This document shows, piece after piece, positions 1-8,635 of a stretch of 64,000 nt of DNA. Both the position numbers and the translations under genes were made by a program. The notes under the pieces were generated by a model. That model was not told the DNA's origin, did no database searches, and saw nothing but the letters and a program-made list of their open reading frames with translations. How positions within the stretch are numbered: position 1 is the stretch's first letter; the number at the start of each line of letters is the position of its first letter. This DNA is from Calothrix sp. PCC 7103. Lineage in GTDB: Bacteria; Cyanobacteriota; Cyanobacteriia; Cyanobacteriales; Nostocaceae. The DNA is taken from the NCBI RefSeq assembly GCF_000331305.1, contig NZ_KB217478.1, forward strand, positions 3,293,177 to 3,357,176, read 5' to 3'.

Positions 1-60
1 TTTTTCCGAATAAATTTTCGGGTGAGGCGCGGACTTTGTTAAGGGTGTGTAATATTAAGG

Positions 61-90
61 GCGGGCAAGGATGCCCACCCACAATAAATA
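61..90. repeat. Imperfect GGGCGGGCA/TGCCCACCC hairpin repeat
   Basis: A short imperfect inverted repeat, gggcgggca then tgcccaccc with a four-base loop, lies 45 bases past the stop codon of the minus-strand LysM/M23 gene. Related 'gtgcccaccctac' sequence occurs near 20.7 kb, so it is probably a dispersed intergenic repeat that may also help end transcription. It has no clear T-run. Confidence 0.4.
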
Positions 91-132
91 CATCCCACAG
101 GATGATTTATTAAGTTGAATACAGCTGGGTGT

Positions 133-2349
133 TTAGACTCGTGGAGGAAGCATCGCAATTGGGTTAACTGCGCCTTTACCTGCTTTGTGAATTTCAAAAT
201 GGGTATGGGGGCCAGTACTAAAACCAGTGCTTCCCATTAGGGCAATAATGTCGCCTTGGTTGACTTGTTGTCCAACTTGAGCAATCAGTTTGCTGTTGTG
301 AGCGTAACGAGTCATAGTACCGTCAGCATGACGAACCTCAACTAAGTTACCGTAGCCACCATTATTCCAACCGGATTTTTCAATCACACCAGATGCTACT
401 GCATAAACTGGTGTTCCAACGGAGTTTGCGACATCAATACCACGGTGCATTCTACCCCAACGCCAGCCGTAACCTGATGTTAAAACGCCTTTAGCTGGCC
501 AGATAAAAGCAGTGTTTCCAACCCCTGGCGCCCCAGGTACGATTGAAGGAGTGTTTTCATCAATTGCTCTTGGTAGATATCTATCAACCGCAGCCAAAGG
601 AGGTAGTTGTGGAGTTACTGTTACTCCTCGCATGTTACCTAGCGATTCGGAGGCATTGACAGTTGTTGGTACTGGTGGTATTAACAATCTGTTGTTATTA
701 CGTGTATTGCGCGCAGACCATTCTGATTTAACAGGCTCGGCACTAAAGTTAGGTGCCATAGGTGTTGGAACTGGAATAGGTATCGCTACAGTATTTGGTC
801 TGACTGTAGGAACTGGGATAGCGATGTTGTTACGTCTTGTAGCCGCAGGAATTGAAGGTACTGTTACAGCGTTTGGAGTATAGGTAGGAACAGGTACCGA
901 GACATTATTTAAGTTAGCTTGTGTCGGTACTTGACTGCCTGATTGTTGAGCGCGATATTTTTCACGTAAACGCTCAATTTCTGCTTGCAAACTGCGAAGA
1001 CCACGGTCTTGTTTTGCTTGCTTGCTTGTTGCGTTACGTTGGCGCATTTCAGCAAACACTTTAGGCGCTGTTTCACCACCTACACCGCTTGCTGTTGGGT
1101 CGATTGGTGTTGAATCTTCTTGAACTGTCGAAGCTTCGGTAGTTGCTACTGGTGTTGGAACTACTACTGGAGCTACTGTGTCATTCGATGCAACTGTACC
1201 TAATCGCGCTGGTGTTGGAATCGCTACGTTACTAGCTGTTGGTGCCGTCAGATTTGATGCTGTTACCGAAGGCGTAGCGGTTGTTGTAGGAACATTCGCT
1301 ACAGGGATATTTAATTTCTGATTAATTTTTAACTCGTTTGGGTTTTTAATCCCATTCGCTTTAACTATTTCATTAACTGAAGTACCGTTGCTGCTTGCAA
1401 TTACAGCCAGTGTATCTCCAGATTTTACTTCATAAACTTTAGATGCAGATGGTACCACTGCCCCTACAACAGTGTTAGGTATTTCTGCTACACTAGTATT
1501 GTTAGGAGTTGCACTTAATTCTGAGCTATTTGTTGCTGTGTTCTGTGACTGCTTGCTTGCTCCAACGGTCTCATTTTGCTGCTGCGAGGGTTTTTCGTCG
1601 CTAAGGCGCAACTTGTTTAGACTATTTCTTAGTCTGTCAGATTTTTCCTGTAATTTATTAATCGCAAACTCTTGCTGTGCTTTGAGTTGAGCATCCACAT
1701 CGCCATTATTGTTAGAATTTGTAAATGACGATACTGCTTGTGTGTTTGCTGTTAGCGATTGAGCAACTGTACCATTTGTAATACCGTAACTTGTTGGTAC
1801 TGGCGCCTGTGCAAGATTTTTTGTTTGCACTCTGGCAATTGCATTTCCTATTCTTTGACCTTTATTGGCTGTCTGAACATCGGAAACAAAATTATGTTCA
1901 GTAGTTGCCTTAGTAAAGGAAGAGGCGTTAGGAGCGAACTGCTCGCTGCTTGCCGCAATTTGCAATTTAGCACCAAGCCCAGGCACCTGTGAAATTGCTG
2001 TTGGCTCAACTACCGGAACGGGATTCTCTGGCGCGCTCACATTCGAGACGGCGGATATGCTTCCCATCTGGTTAGTGGTTGCTAATTTCACCCCAGTGTT
2101 ACCAGCAGCAGGAATAGCAGAAGCTGTATTTTGGTTGCCTACAGGTTCCGCTGCCAGGGCTTGGTCGCTTTGCCGAGTCACAAAAAGGCTACCTGCTCCC
2201 ATTGAGATTGCCAAGCCAAGCATGGCAGCACTTGTCCGCTTGCGGCGGTTTACTTTTTGACTTGGTAAATTCAAACTGTCCACCGTGGCATCCTCACTGG
2301 AGTTATTTTCTAGATTAGCCTTTACTTTACTTTTTAATACTCGTTTCAA
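133..2349 (-). CDS. LysM and M23 peptidase domain protein (murein hydrolase)
   Basis: A 738-residue envelope protein predicted to bind peptidoglycan and cut its peptide cross-links. The N-terminus is basic, followed by a hydrophobic segment at about 41-57 that should act as a signal or membrane anchor. A LysM motif (VKSGDTLAVIASS ... KINQKLNIP) lies near 305-350. A long low-complexity linker is rich in Ser/Thr/Asn and repeats V-P-x-P-T. The C-terminal M23 domain starts near 613 and has the zinc motifs HRGID (about 634-638) and HTHFEI (about 715). Such proteins act in septal wall remodelling and, in filamentous cyanobacteria, in cell-cell junctions; that role here is inference. It stands alone, with 0.8 kb of gene-free DNA upstream. 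Confidence 0.9.
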   Translation of the reverse strand: MKRVLKSKVKANLENNSSEDATVDSLNLPSQKVNRRKRTSAAMLGLAISMGAGSLFVTRQSDQALAAEPVGNQNTASAIPAAGNTGVKLATTNQMGSISAVSNVSAPENPVPVVEPTAISQVPGLGAKLQIAASSEQFAPNASSFTKATTEHNFVSDVQTANKGQRIGNAIARVQTKNLAQAPVPTSYGITNGTVAQSLTANTQAVSSFTNSNNNGDVDAQLKAQQEFAINKLQEKSDRLRNSLNKLRLSDEKPSQQQNETVGASKQSQNTATNSSELSATPNNTSVAEIPNTVVGAVVPSASKVYEVKSGDTLAVIASSNGTSVNEIVKANGIKNPNELKINQKLNIPVANVPTTTATPSVTASNLTAPTASNVAIPTPARLGTVASNDTVAPVVVPTPVATTEASTVQEDSTPIDPTASGVGGETAPKVFAEMRQRNATSKQAKQDRGLRSLQAEIERLREKYRAQQSGSQVPTQANLNNVSVPVPTYTPNAVTVPSIPAATRRNNIAIPVPTVRPNTVAIPIPVPTPMAPNFSAEPVKSEWSARNTRNNNRLLIPPVPTTVNASESLGNMRGVTVTPQLPPLAAVDRYLPRAIDENTPSIVPGAPGVGNTAFIWPAKGVLTSGYGWRWGRMHRGIDVANSVGTPVYAVASGVIEKSGWNNGGYGNLVEVRHADGTMTRYAHNSKLIAQVGQQVNQGDIIALMGSTGFSTGPHTHFEIHKAGKGAVNPIAMLPPRV

Positions 2350-3144
2350 AGACGACCTCCTATGATCGCTAGCGCTTAACTGACCTCGATTTTGTTTTCA
2401 GTCGGACAATAGTCAATGATTTAGATCACTACGAACGATTGATCAAGATCACATTCACCAGAGATACTTACGCAAGATTAACCTGGTTCTCTGATTTAGA
2501 CAAGTTCATATGATTCAAAAAAACTTAATTTTTTTTCTTTACTTGTCTTATTATTCCTCATAGCTCTACATGTCTCTCTCTTTACAGTTATCTCGTTATG
2601 TGCTGTTCTTCAGGATAAAACGAACGACAAACACATTGGCACGAAAAACGGCAAGCAATCGAAGACGCGCTTAACATCTGAGGAACAAACTATTATATAT
2701 GTCTTTTCGGTATATACCCTAAAATCGGTTCATGCACCCAATTTACTTCCGCTCCACGAGAATTTACGTTAATTATTCCCAAAAAAACAACCGTAGTAAC
2801 AGGGCAGGCACTTTTACACAAAAAAGTTTTTGCTTTTTTTGTTATTGGCTCAAATGCCTAATACGACTATATCCTGTCTCTTTTGTTCCAATAAAATCAA
2901 AGATCACAATTTATAAATCTCTATGTTTAAATATGGGATTTACCTCACAGTTTATATACAAATTTCTTATATAAACACACCGAGCTTTTTAAGTATAATC
3001 ACTCAGCTAACGCTCGTTTACATGGAAAACCCACTACAAAGCTACAGCAATTATACGTAAAAATAATTGTCTTTACAAAAAAAATACTTATTGACCTACT
3101 TTACTTGGCTTGTCTTTAAATAGTTAACTATTATACGAATAAAA
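2350..3144. other. Gene-free spacer upstream of the M23 gene
   Basis: About 0.8 kb of AT-rich DNA. It must hold the promoter of the minus-strand M23 gene. An 80-codon plus-strand reading frame at 2732-2974 looks like chance: composition is biased to Tyr, Phe, Lys and Asn and no motif is visible. No tRNA or strong hairpin was found. Confidence 0.5.
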
Positions 3145-3606
3145 TCACCCTAAATACCCTAACTGGCGCCGACATTCAAATAAACCAACTGCAACGCTTA
3201 CAGAAAGGTTTAAACTGCGAACTCCAGTCTCAGACATAGGTATATAAAGTGTTTCATCACATTTTTCCAACATTTCGGGTGGCAACCCATTGGTCTCACT
3301 ACCAAATAGCAACCAGTCATCTAATTCATACTCAAAGCGAGAATAATTATGGTTTCCGCGAACAGTGAATCCCAGAGAGCGACCAGAACGCTGCTGATGT
3401 ACCGATAGAAAATCTGCCAATGTCTCGTGATAATGCAATTTTACATATTCCCAATAGTCCAAACCAGCCCGTTTTAAGTAACGGTCGCTCAATTCAAACC
3501 CTAGTGGACCAACTAAATGTAATTCAGTACCTGTTGCAGCGCAGGTTCGGGCTATATTACCTGTGTTTGGAGGTATTAACGGATTGATTAGGACAACTTG
3601 AGGCAT
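3145..3606 (-). CDS. trmL: tRNA (cytidine(34)-2'-O)-methyltransferase
   Basis: A 153-residue SPOUT-class methyltransferase of the TrmL (YibK) family, which 2'-O-methylates the wobble base of tRNA-Leu isoacceptors using SAM. Family motifs are present in order: PLIPPNTGNIARTCAATG at the N-terminus, the central FGSETNGLPPEML, and the C-terminal knot-forming IPMSETGVRSLNLSVSVAVG. Length matches the minimal family form with no extension. The gene stands alone; the next gene upstream on this strand is about 2.3 kb away if trmL's own 5' side is followed toward gshA. Confidence 0.95.
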   Translation of the reverse strand: MPQVVLINPLIPPNTGNIARTCAATGTELHLVGPLGFELSDRYLKRAGLDYWEYVKLHYHETLADFLSVHQQRSGRSLGFTVRGNHNYSRFEYELDDWLLFGSETNGLPPEMLEKCDETLYIPMSETGVRSLNLSVSVAVGLFECRRQLGYLG

Positions 3607-3828
3607 CGAAGCTAGCTAATTCGTATGTATGTATTCAAATACACAGTGTATTGCTCATTGCGAATCTACCCTAAGATAGAGGTCAATGATAGTTTTTATT
3701 AATATTTGCTAATCTACCATGATTGATTAGAAATTTAAAACAGACGATGAATTGTTTTATAGAAACTTGACAATACAATATTGTGATAAATTGTATTGTC
3801 TAATACTGAATTTAAGGCATTTAATACA

Positions 3829-3897
3829 AAGAAACCGGGTTTTTACGCAAAATCGTTGTGTTTATTGCAAGATTTCAACTAAAAAATCCGGTTTATA
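3829..3897. terminator. Hairpin repeat downstream of gshA
   Basis: The sequence has gaaaccgggttttt and, about 40 bases on, aaaaaatccggttta, which are near-perfect inverse complements. It starts just past the gshA stop codon (read on the minus strand) and would fold into a long A/T-flanked hairpin. AGAAACC-type palindromes recur elsewhere in the window (61.05 kb), so it is a dispersed repeat that may serve as terminator. Confidence 0.45.
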
Positions 3898-3902
3898 GGA
3901 TT

Positions 3903-5045
3903 TTAGCCAACTAAGGAACAGATTTTGTCTTGTAATTCGATTTCACGGTCGCGTGTAGCAGCTATTGCTTGGGTAAGTACATTACGAGTGGAAATACCTA
4001 CGGAGTGAAGCTGGAGCCATTGCTGTGCTTCGTTACCTTCGCGGAGAATTTTTTGCAGCGGTGAAAGAAAACAGCTAAAACCATGCTGCTTGGCTGTCAG
4101 AATGGCGCCATCAGAAAGTTCACCAATCCAATCACGGGCAGTTATTGTTCTGCCGTCCTGCCAATGCTGAAGTTTCGCATCTAGACTCAGCGATGCCGCT
4201 GCCATTTCGTTGGCTGAAGTAATATCTATTAATTCCTCGTCTGTAAAGCTACTACTAACTAACGGGTCTAAATTCGGATTTTCGATTAACTGTAGTAAAC
4301 GTGCTTCGAGTAAGGCTGTTATGGAAAGTAAAGCAATGGGGTCTGTCACTAAATCGCAAATCCTCAACTCCAAGCGATTTAAATCATAAGGGCGTCCATT
4401 TCCATTTGGACGTACAGAAGCCCATAAATGACGAACATTTTGCATTGTACCTGCTGCTAATTGCTCTTCAACCCACTGAATATGATGGGCATGGCTGGTA
4501 AACAAAGGCACGCGCGCAGGTGTTTGTGGAAATACTCCCCAACGAGTCGAGTGATATCCAGTTGTGGCACCATCTATAAATGGTGATGCTGCACTAAGAG
4601 CTAAATATAAAGGTGCTTCAACACGAATTAACCGACAAGCACGCATTAATGTTTCTAAGTCACTAATGCCGACATTGATGTGAATGCTGGCAGTGACTAC
4701 TTTAGTGCCGTATGTTTTCTCAATATAATCATGATATGGGTTACTTGGGTCGGAACGGAAAAATTGATTATTACCTCCTAAAGACAAGGTACTTCCCGGA
4801 ATGATAGTATAGTCACCCAATTTGCTTAAATATGACCTTAACTGCTGCCGAGGGAGTAATAGGCTGCATAATAATTTTTCGTAATTCGCACTCGGTGCGG
4901 TTGTATACTCTACGTTACGACTATCTGGTTCACGGACAAACCCATCTGAAGCTAAAGACGCGACAATTTTGTCGGAGAGACCTACAACATCACCATTCGG
5001 CGTTCCAGTATACATTTCGACTTCAAAGCCTTTCAATAGCGCCAC
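3903..5045 (-). CDS. gshA: Glutamate-cysteine ligase, cyanobacterial type
   Basis: A 380-residue protein of the cyanobacterial glutamate-cysteine ligase family, which makes gamma-glutamylcysteine, the first and rate-limiting step of glutathione synthesis. Diagnostic blocks are the start MALLKGFEVEMYTG, the segment DSRNVEYTTAPSANYEKLLC, IPGSTLSLGG followed by DPSNPYHDYIEKTYG, the ASIHINVG core and the RLELRICDLVTDP segment. Length is usual for the family. No gshB is present nearby, so this is a single-gene unit. Glutathione would support redox balance in a phototroph. The start is firm because the conserved N-terminal block begins at the first Met. Confidence 0.95.
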   Translation of the reverse strand: MALLKGFEVEMYTGTPNGDVVGLSDKIVASLASDGFVREPDSRNVEYTTAPSANYEKLLCSLLLPRQQLRSYLSKLGDYTIIPGSTLSLGGNNQFFRSDPSNPYHDYIEKTYGTKVVTASIHINVGISDLETLMRACRLIRVEAPLYLALSAASPFIDGATTGYHSTRWGVFPQTPARVPLFTSHAHHIQWVEEQLAAGTMQNVRHLWASVRPNGNGRPYDLNRLELRICDLVTDPIALLSITALLEARLLQLIENPNLDPLVSSSFTDEELIDITSANEMAAASLSLDAKLQHWQDGRTITARDWIGELSDGAILTAKQHGFSCFLSPLQKILREGNEAQQWLQLHSVGISTRNVLTQAIAATRDREIELQDKICSLVG

Positions 5046-5141
5046 CTAAATATCTCCTAGTCTCTCCTTTACATATAAATTGTATCGAACATTACGATTA
5101 GGCGCCTATGCATTTTGGTTGAAATGTATGTTGAAATATAC

Positions 5142-5193
5142 GTAGAGACGTGATTAATCCCTACGGAAAAACCTCCGGTTTACACGTCTCTAC
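5142..5193. repeat. TGTAGAGACGCG-family inverted repeat, copy 1
   Basis: The arms gtagagacgtg and cacgtctctac are perfect inverse complements around an inner region that itself pairs (ccggaggt region). It belongs to a family with further copies at 13.2, 30.8, 39.75 and 41.3 kb. The TAG stop codon of the minus-strand deacetylase-like gene (5190-5192) lies inside the right arm, so the repeat forms the 3' end of that gene and may also terminate transcription. Confidence 0.7.
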
Positions 5194-6107
5194 ATTTTTT
5201 GCATGGTCATAACTTCTGTTGCTGCACGCAATACAAGGGAATGACGATAAACAAGATCCTTTAAATTATCTGCGTAACCACCCCCAATAACACAAGCAAC
5301 TGGATAACCTGCCGTAACACAAGTAGTTAGAACTTGCATATCGCGTTTAAAAATTCCTCTGTCTGTCAAAGCTAGCTTGCCAAGTTTGTCGGCAATGTGG
5401 GGGTCTACACCAGCATCGTACAAAACGATATCTGGTTTTACGTCTGATAATAAATCTGGCAGGTAACTCGCTAAAAGAAGCAAGTAATCATCATCTTCCA
5501 TCCCTACGGGTAGAGGAACATCTAAGTCACTTTTTTGTTTGGTACTAGGAAAGTTTACGTCGCAGTGCATGGAAAACGTAAAAACGCTATCATCTCCCTG
5601 AAAAATAAATGCCGTTCCATCTCCTTGATGTACATCTAAATCTACAATTAAAACTTTTTTTACCAAACCTTGTTTTTGTAAAACACGTGATGCAATAGCT
5701 AAATCATTAAAAATACAGAATCCAGAACCATAGCTTGGAAAAGCATGATGCGTCCCACCCGCAGCGTTACAAGCTAACCCAGATTGTAAAGCTAAAGTTG
5801 CCGCCTTAATTGTACCACCAACTGCTACACAAGTACGATTTACCAATGCTGGACTCCACGGTAAACCTATTCGTCGCTGTGCTTTTGCATCAAGAGTTCC
5901 CTGACAGTAAGCGTTTACATATGAGTTTGTATGAACTAACTCGATTAATTCTTGTGGTGGAGGCACCGGAGCCTGAAATTGCGTAAAATCAGCTACACCA
6001 TCTTTTAGTAATAATTCGTAGAGTAGCCGAAATTTTTCCATTGGGAAGCGATGACCGTCTGGTAATGGAACGACATAATTTGGATGATAAACGATTGGCA
6101 AATTCAT
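5190..6107 (-). CDS. Histone deacetylase superfamily hydrolase
   Basis: A 305-residue zinc amidohydrolase of the histone-deacetylase/acetoin-utilisation family, acting on acetylated amines or lysines. Visible motifs are GGTHHAFPSYGSGFCIFND (the active-site His pair and the Gly-Phe-Cys turn), the zinc ligands in IVDLDVHQGDGT, and DAGVDPHIADKLG near the C-terminus (further zinc Asp). The protein starts right at the conserved YHPNYVVPLPDGHRFPMEK block, so the start is credible. The true substrate in cyanobacteria is not established. The last codons and stop lie in an inverted repeat. It is divergent from the MscS gene with about 85 bases between starts. Confidence 0.88.
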   Translation of the reverse strand: MNLPIVYHPNYVVPLPDGHRFPMEKFRLLYELLLKDGVADFTQFQAPVPPPQELIELVHTNSYVNAYCQGTLDAKAQRRIGLPWSPALVNRTCVAVGGTIKAATLALQSGLACNAAGGTHHAFPSYGSGFCIFNDLAIASRVLQKQGLVKKVLIVDLDVHQGDGTAFIFQGDDSVFTFSMHCDVNFPSTKQKSDLDVPLPVGMEDDDYLLLLASYLPDLLSDVKPDIVLYDAGVDPHIADKLGKLALTDRGIFKRDMQVLTTCVTAGYPVACVIGGGYADNLKDLVYRHSLVLRAATEVMTMQKM

Positions 6108-6192
6108 GAAGAGTGACTTTGATACTGATATTTTTCGTTACTAACTGGTATTGTAGAAAATGGCTAGAGATATTGAGACATGAAAATTGCTT

Positions 6193-7197
6193 ATGTTGCA
6201 AATGCAATTAATAATACCGATACTATTCGTGTTTTTGGGCTTAATAGCAGGTCTAATCGGTGAAAATGTCATTTATAAGCGATTGAAAAATTTTGTAGCA
6301 AAGCGTCAGATACCAGGTAGCGAAATCATTATTCAATCGCTGCATCGGATGACACTACTTTGGTTTGTGCTTGCTGGTTGCTATGGAGCTATATTAGCTT
6401 ACCCTTATTTTACACCCGATGTTAATGGCGCCCTGCAAAAAATTATAACTATAGCTTTTCTGTATTCAGTAACAGTGGTTTTTGCACGTTTGAGTTCTGG
6501 GTTTGTAACTATTTACATTCGTAGGTCACAACTTGTATCAGCTTCACTGTTTGCCAATATTGCGAAAACAGCAGTTTTAGTTTTGGGGACTTTAATACTG
6601 CTGCAAACTGTGGGTGTACAAATTACTCCAATTATTACCACTTTAGGAATAAGCGGTTTAGCTGTTGGTTTAGCACTAAAAGATACGTTAGAAAATTTCT
6701 TTTCAGGATTTTATTTGATTTTCTCTAAACAAATACGAACTGGTGATTATCTAAAACTTGATGGTGGACATGAAGGTTATGTAACAGATATTACATGGAG
6801 GAATACAACAATTCAAGAGTTGACTAATAATATTATTATTGTGCCCAACTCTAAGTTAGCATCGGCTATTTTTACCAATTGCCATCTTCCAGTTAAAGAA
6901 ATTAGTTTAACTGTAAATGTTGGTGTAGATTATGAAAGTGATTTAGATTATGTCGAAGATGTAACTATAGATGTAGCTAAAGAAGTAATGCAAGAAGTGG
7001 CGCCAGAATTAATAAACAGTGAACCGTTTATCCGATATCAAAAATTTGCTGACTTTAGTATCGATTTTACTGTTTATATTCGAGTCAATGAATTTTTTGA
7101 TCAACGTATAGCTCGGCATATTTTTATTAAAAAATTGCACAAAAGATATCAAAAAGAAGGCATTAAAATTCCTTACCCTACATACGAATTGCATTGA
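6193..7197 (+). CDS. MscS-family mechanosensitive ion channel
   Basis: A membrane channel of the MscS family that opens under membrane tension to release ions and small solutes in osmotic downshock. It has four or so hydrophobic helices in the first half, and the pore helix with small residues ([20 protein letters not shown]) near residue 160, followed by the conserved beta domain ([20 protein letters not shown], then [11 protein letters not shown]). The C-terminal alpha/beta domain is present and length is normal. The frame is open from a TTG at 6187; I chose the ATG at 6193, with another ATG at 6202 possible. It is divergent from the deacetylase-like gene. Confidence 0.9.
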   Translation: MLQMQLIIPILFVFLGLIAGLIGENVIYKRLKNFVAKRQIPGSEIIIQSLHRMTLLWFVLAGCYGAILAYPYFTPDVNGALQKIITIAFLYSVTVVFARLSSGFVTIYIRRSQLVSASLFANIAKTAVLVLGTLILLQTVGVQITPIITTLGISGLAVGLALKDTLENFFSGFYLIFSKQIRTGDYLKLDGGHEGYVTDITWRNTTIQELTNNIIIVPNSKLASAIFTNCHLPVKEISLTVNVGVDYESDLDYVEDVTIDVAKEVMQEVAPELINSEPFIRYQKFADFSIDFTVYIRVNEFFDQRIARHIFIKKLHKRYQKEGIKIPYPTYELH

Positions 7198-7224
7198 CAC
7201 AAAGGTTAGATCAACTTTTGTATA

Positions 7225-7482
7225 AATAGTTTCAACGAAATCACGTTGCTCTGTAGTCATTTCGGTATTTAATAGCAAAGTTGCCATTCCAGTTACCGAT
7301 GTAATAGGAGTACGAATTTCATGACTAATCATTGCCATAAATTGCTGTTTAGCAAGTTCTGCTTGTTTACGTTCGGTCATGTCGCGAACAATGTAAACGT
7401 AACCTTGAAAATGCTCAATATCGGTTTGCAGCATTGAACAAGAAACCGCAACAGGAATAGTTTTACCACTTTTGGTTTGACA
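7225..7482 (-). pseudogene. Fragment of a PAS-histidine kinase
   Basis: On the minus strand an 86-residue stretch reads as the end of a PAS/PAC domain ([13 protein letters not shown] ... [16 protein letters not shown]) followed by the phosphoacceptor helix [20 protein letters not shown] (His near 7322) and [10 protein letters not shown]. Both ends are abrupt. Upstream there is a stop codon at 7489-7491, and after ETI the sequence no longer resembles HisKA, running into the 3' end of the MscS gene on the other strand. No ATPase domain exists nearby. It is a decayed or transferred remnant of a hybrid kinase gene, probably not expressed as a working protein. Confidence 0.75.
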
Positions 7483-7828
7483 GCTAGATTACGTAAATAT
7501 TTACACTCAGTATTAAAGAGTGCTAAGTTCTGAGTAGGTATTTAAAACTCAGCACTCAGCAATTTTTACTGATTTTGTCACAAGTTTGTCACATCTTACT
7601 TTGTATATTAAATACATGGCTGATGTAAACAAAACTTCTAAGTAGCATCAACCACTACAGCACAATTAAGAGCTGAAAAAACCAAACTAGATTATCTATC
7701 GTCGTTTTTTCACCCGAAACCCCCAAAGTTTTGGGTTTTAATGTTGAAGGTACAGGTACGCTCCTGCCTGTGCTACTTGCTCAAAAAGCTTTTACAATAT
7801 ACTAATTACTTGCGAGCAACAATAAAAT
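7483..7828. other. Intergenic region with degenerate repeats
   Basis: It holds an AGTGCTAAGTTCTGAGT / ACTCAGCACTCAGCA stretch (7527-7560), a low-complexity family common between cyanobacterial genes, and a partial copy of the CTGCCTGTGCTACTTGC repeat (7765-7783). The promoter of the following signalling genes should be here. I see no RNA gene. Confidence 0.4.
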
Positions 7829-8629
7829 ATGCAAGAAGATATAGATATTGTGAGTAATACAAAGCTGCTGGAGTTAGTTCACATTCAAACCAGCACCTCG
7901 TTCGAGTTGCCTCTTCAAGATGTGATACGTATCGGTAAGCCAAACGACCTGATTATACCAGAAGTAAATGTATCCGGCTTGCCAGATACAGATATTGTGT
8001 CGCGTCAACACGCAGAAATTCACAGAAGTGAACATAGTTATTACATAGTTGATAATGGTAGTGTCAACGGTACTTATCTTAATGATGAGCTTTTAGAACC
8101 ATTACGGCGTTACTTGCTTAAGTTAGGTGATACAATTTCGCTGGGAAAGGGAAATAAAGTTGCTTTTATCTTACAGCACAAGCTACAGGCGCCTTCATCA
8201 AGTTATTTAGCAGCATCTCGAACAGTGTTTCAACCAGAAGCCAAAAAACTAGTACAACAAAAAAATCAGACAACCCAAGTTGATAAAACGAGCAAATTCA
8301 TTGGGTTAGCGTTGGTGGTTGCATCTGTAATAGTTTTTGCAGCTAATACTCAAGTAGGATTTTTTGTTCGTATTCCTGGCGTGTTACTATGTATTTCTGG
8401 TGGTGTCTTCCTACTTCAGAGACGATTTAACCGTAACTTTGGATGGATTTTGATTGCTTTGGGTATTGGTACAATAGCATTTACAGGTAATTTTTTTGCA
8501 TCAGTTAATTTATTAGCAATTCTTTGTGCATCAGCATTATTTGTTGTTGGATATTTGCTGATGACAACTGGTAAACTATTTGGTTATGGAATAGACACAT
8601 TACTAAAAGGAAAATTTTTTAAGAAATAA
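7829..8629 (+). CDS. FHA-domain membrane protein
   Basis: A 266-residue protein with an N-terminal forkhead-associated domain (phosphothreonine binding) and a C-terminal membrane part. The FHA core is clear: VIRIGKPNDLIIPE, then SRQHAEIHR (residues about 66-74), and DNGSVNGTYLND with the LLKLGDTISLGKG strand. A polar linker of about 40 residues follows, then four hydrophobic segments between about 155 and 255. It lies six bases upstream of the phytochrome gene, so the two are probably cotranscribed. Binding of a phosphorylated partner at the membrane is inferred from the domain. Which Ser/Thr kinase it serves is not visible, as none is encoded here. Confidence 0.85.
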   Translation: MQEDIDIVSNTKLLELVHIQTSTSFELPLQDVIRIGKPNDLIIPEVNVSGLPDTDIVSRQHAEIHRSEHSYYIVDNGSVNGTYLNDELLEPLRRYLLKLGDTISLGKGNKVAFILQHKLQAPSSSYLAASRTVFQPEAKKLVQQKNQTTQVDKTSKFIGLALVVASVIVFAANTQVGFFVRIPGVLLCISGGVFLLQRRFNRNFGWILIALGIGTIAFTGNFFASVNLLAILCASALFVVGYLLMTTGKLFGYGIDTLLKGKFFKK

Positions 8630-8635
8630 TTATAC

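Noticed and set aside
512-883. 123-codon plus-strand frame
   Set aside because: It lies fully antisense to the M23 gene and mirrors its Pro/Val/Thr-rich linker; composition is that of a shadow frame.
2732-2974. 80-codon frame upstream of the M23 gene
   Set aside because: No ribosome site, no motif, and Tyr/Phe/Lys-heavy composition typical of AT-rich spacer.
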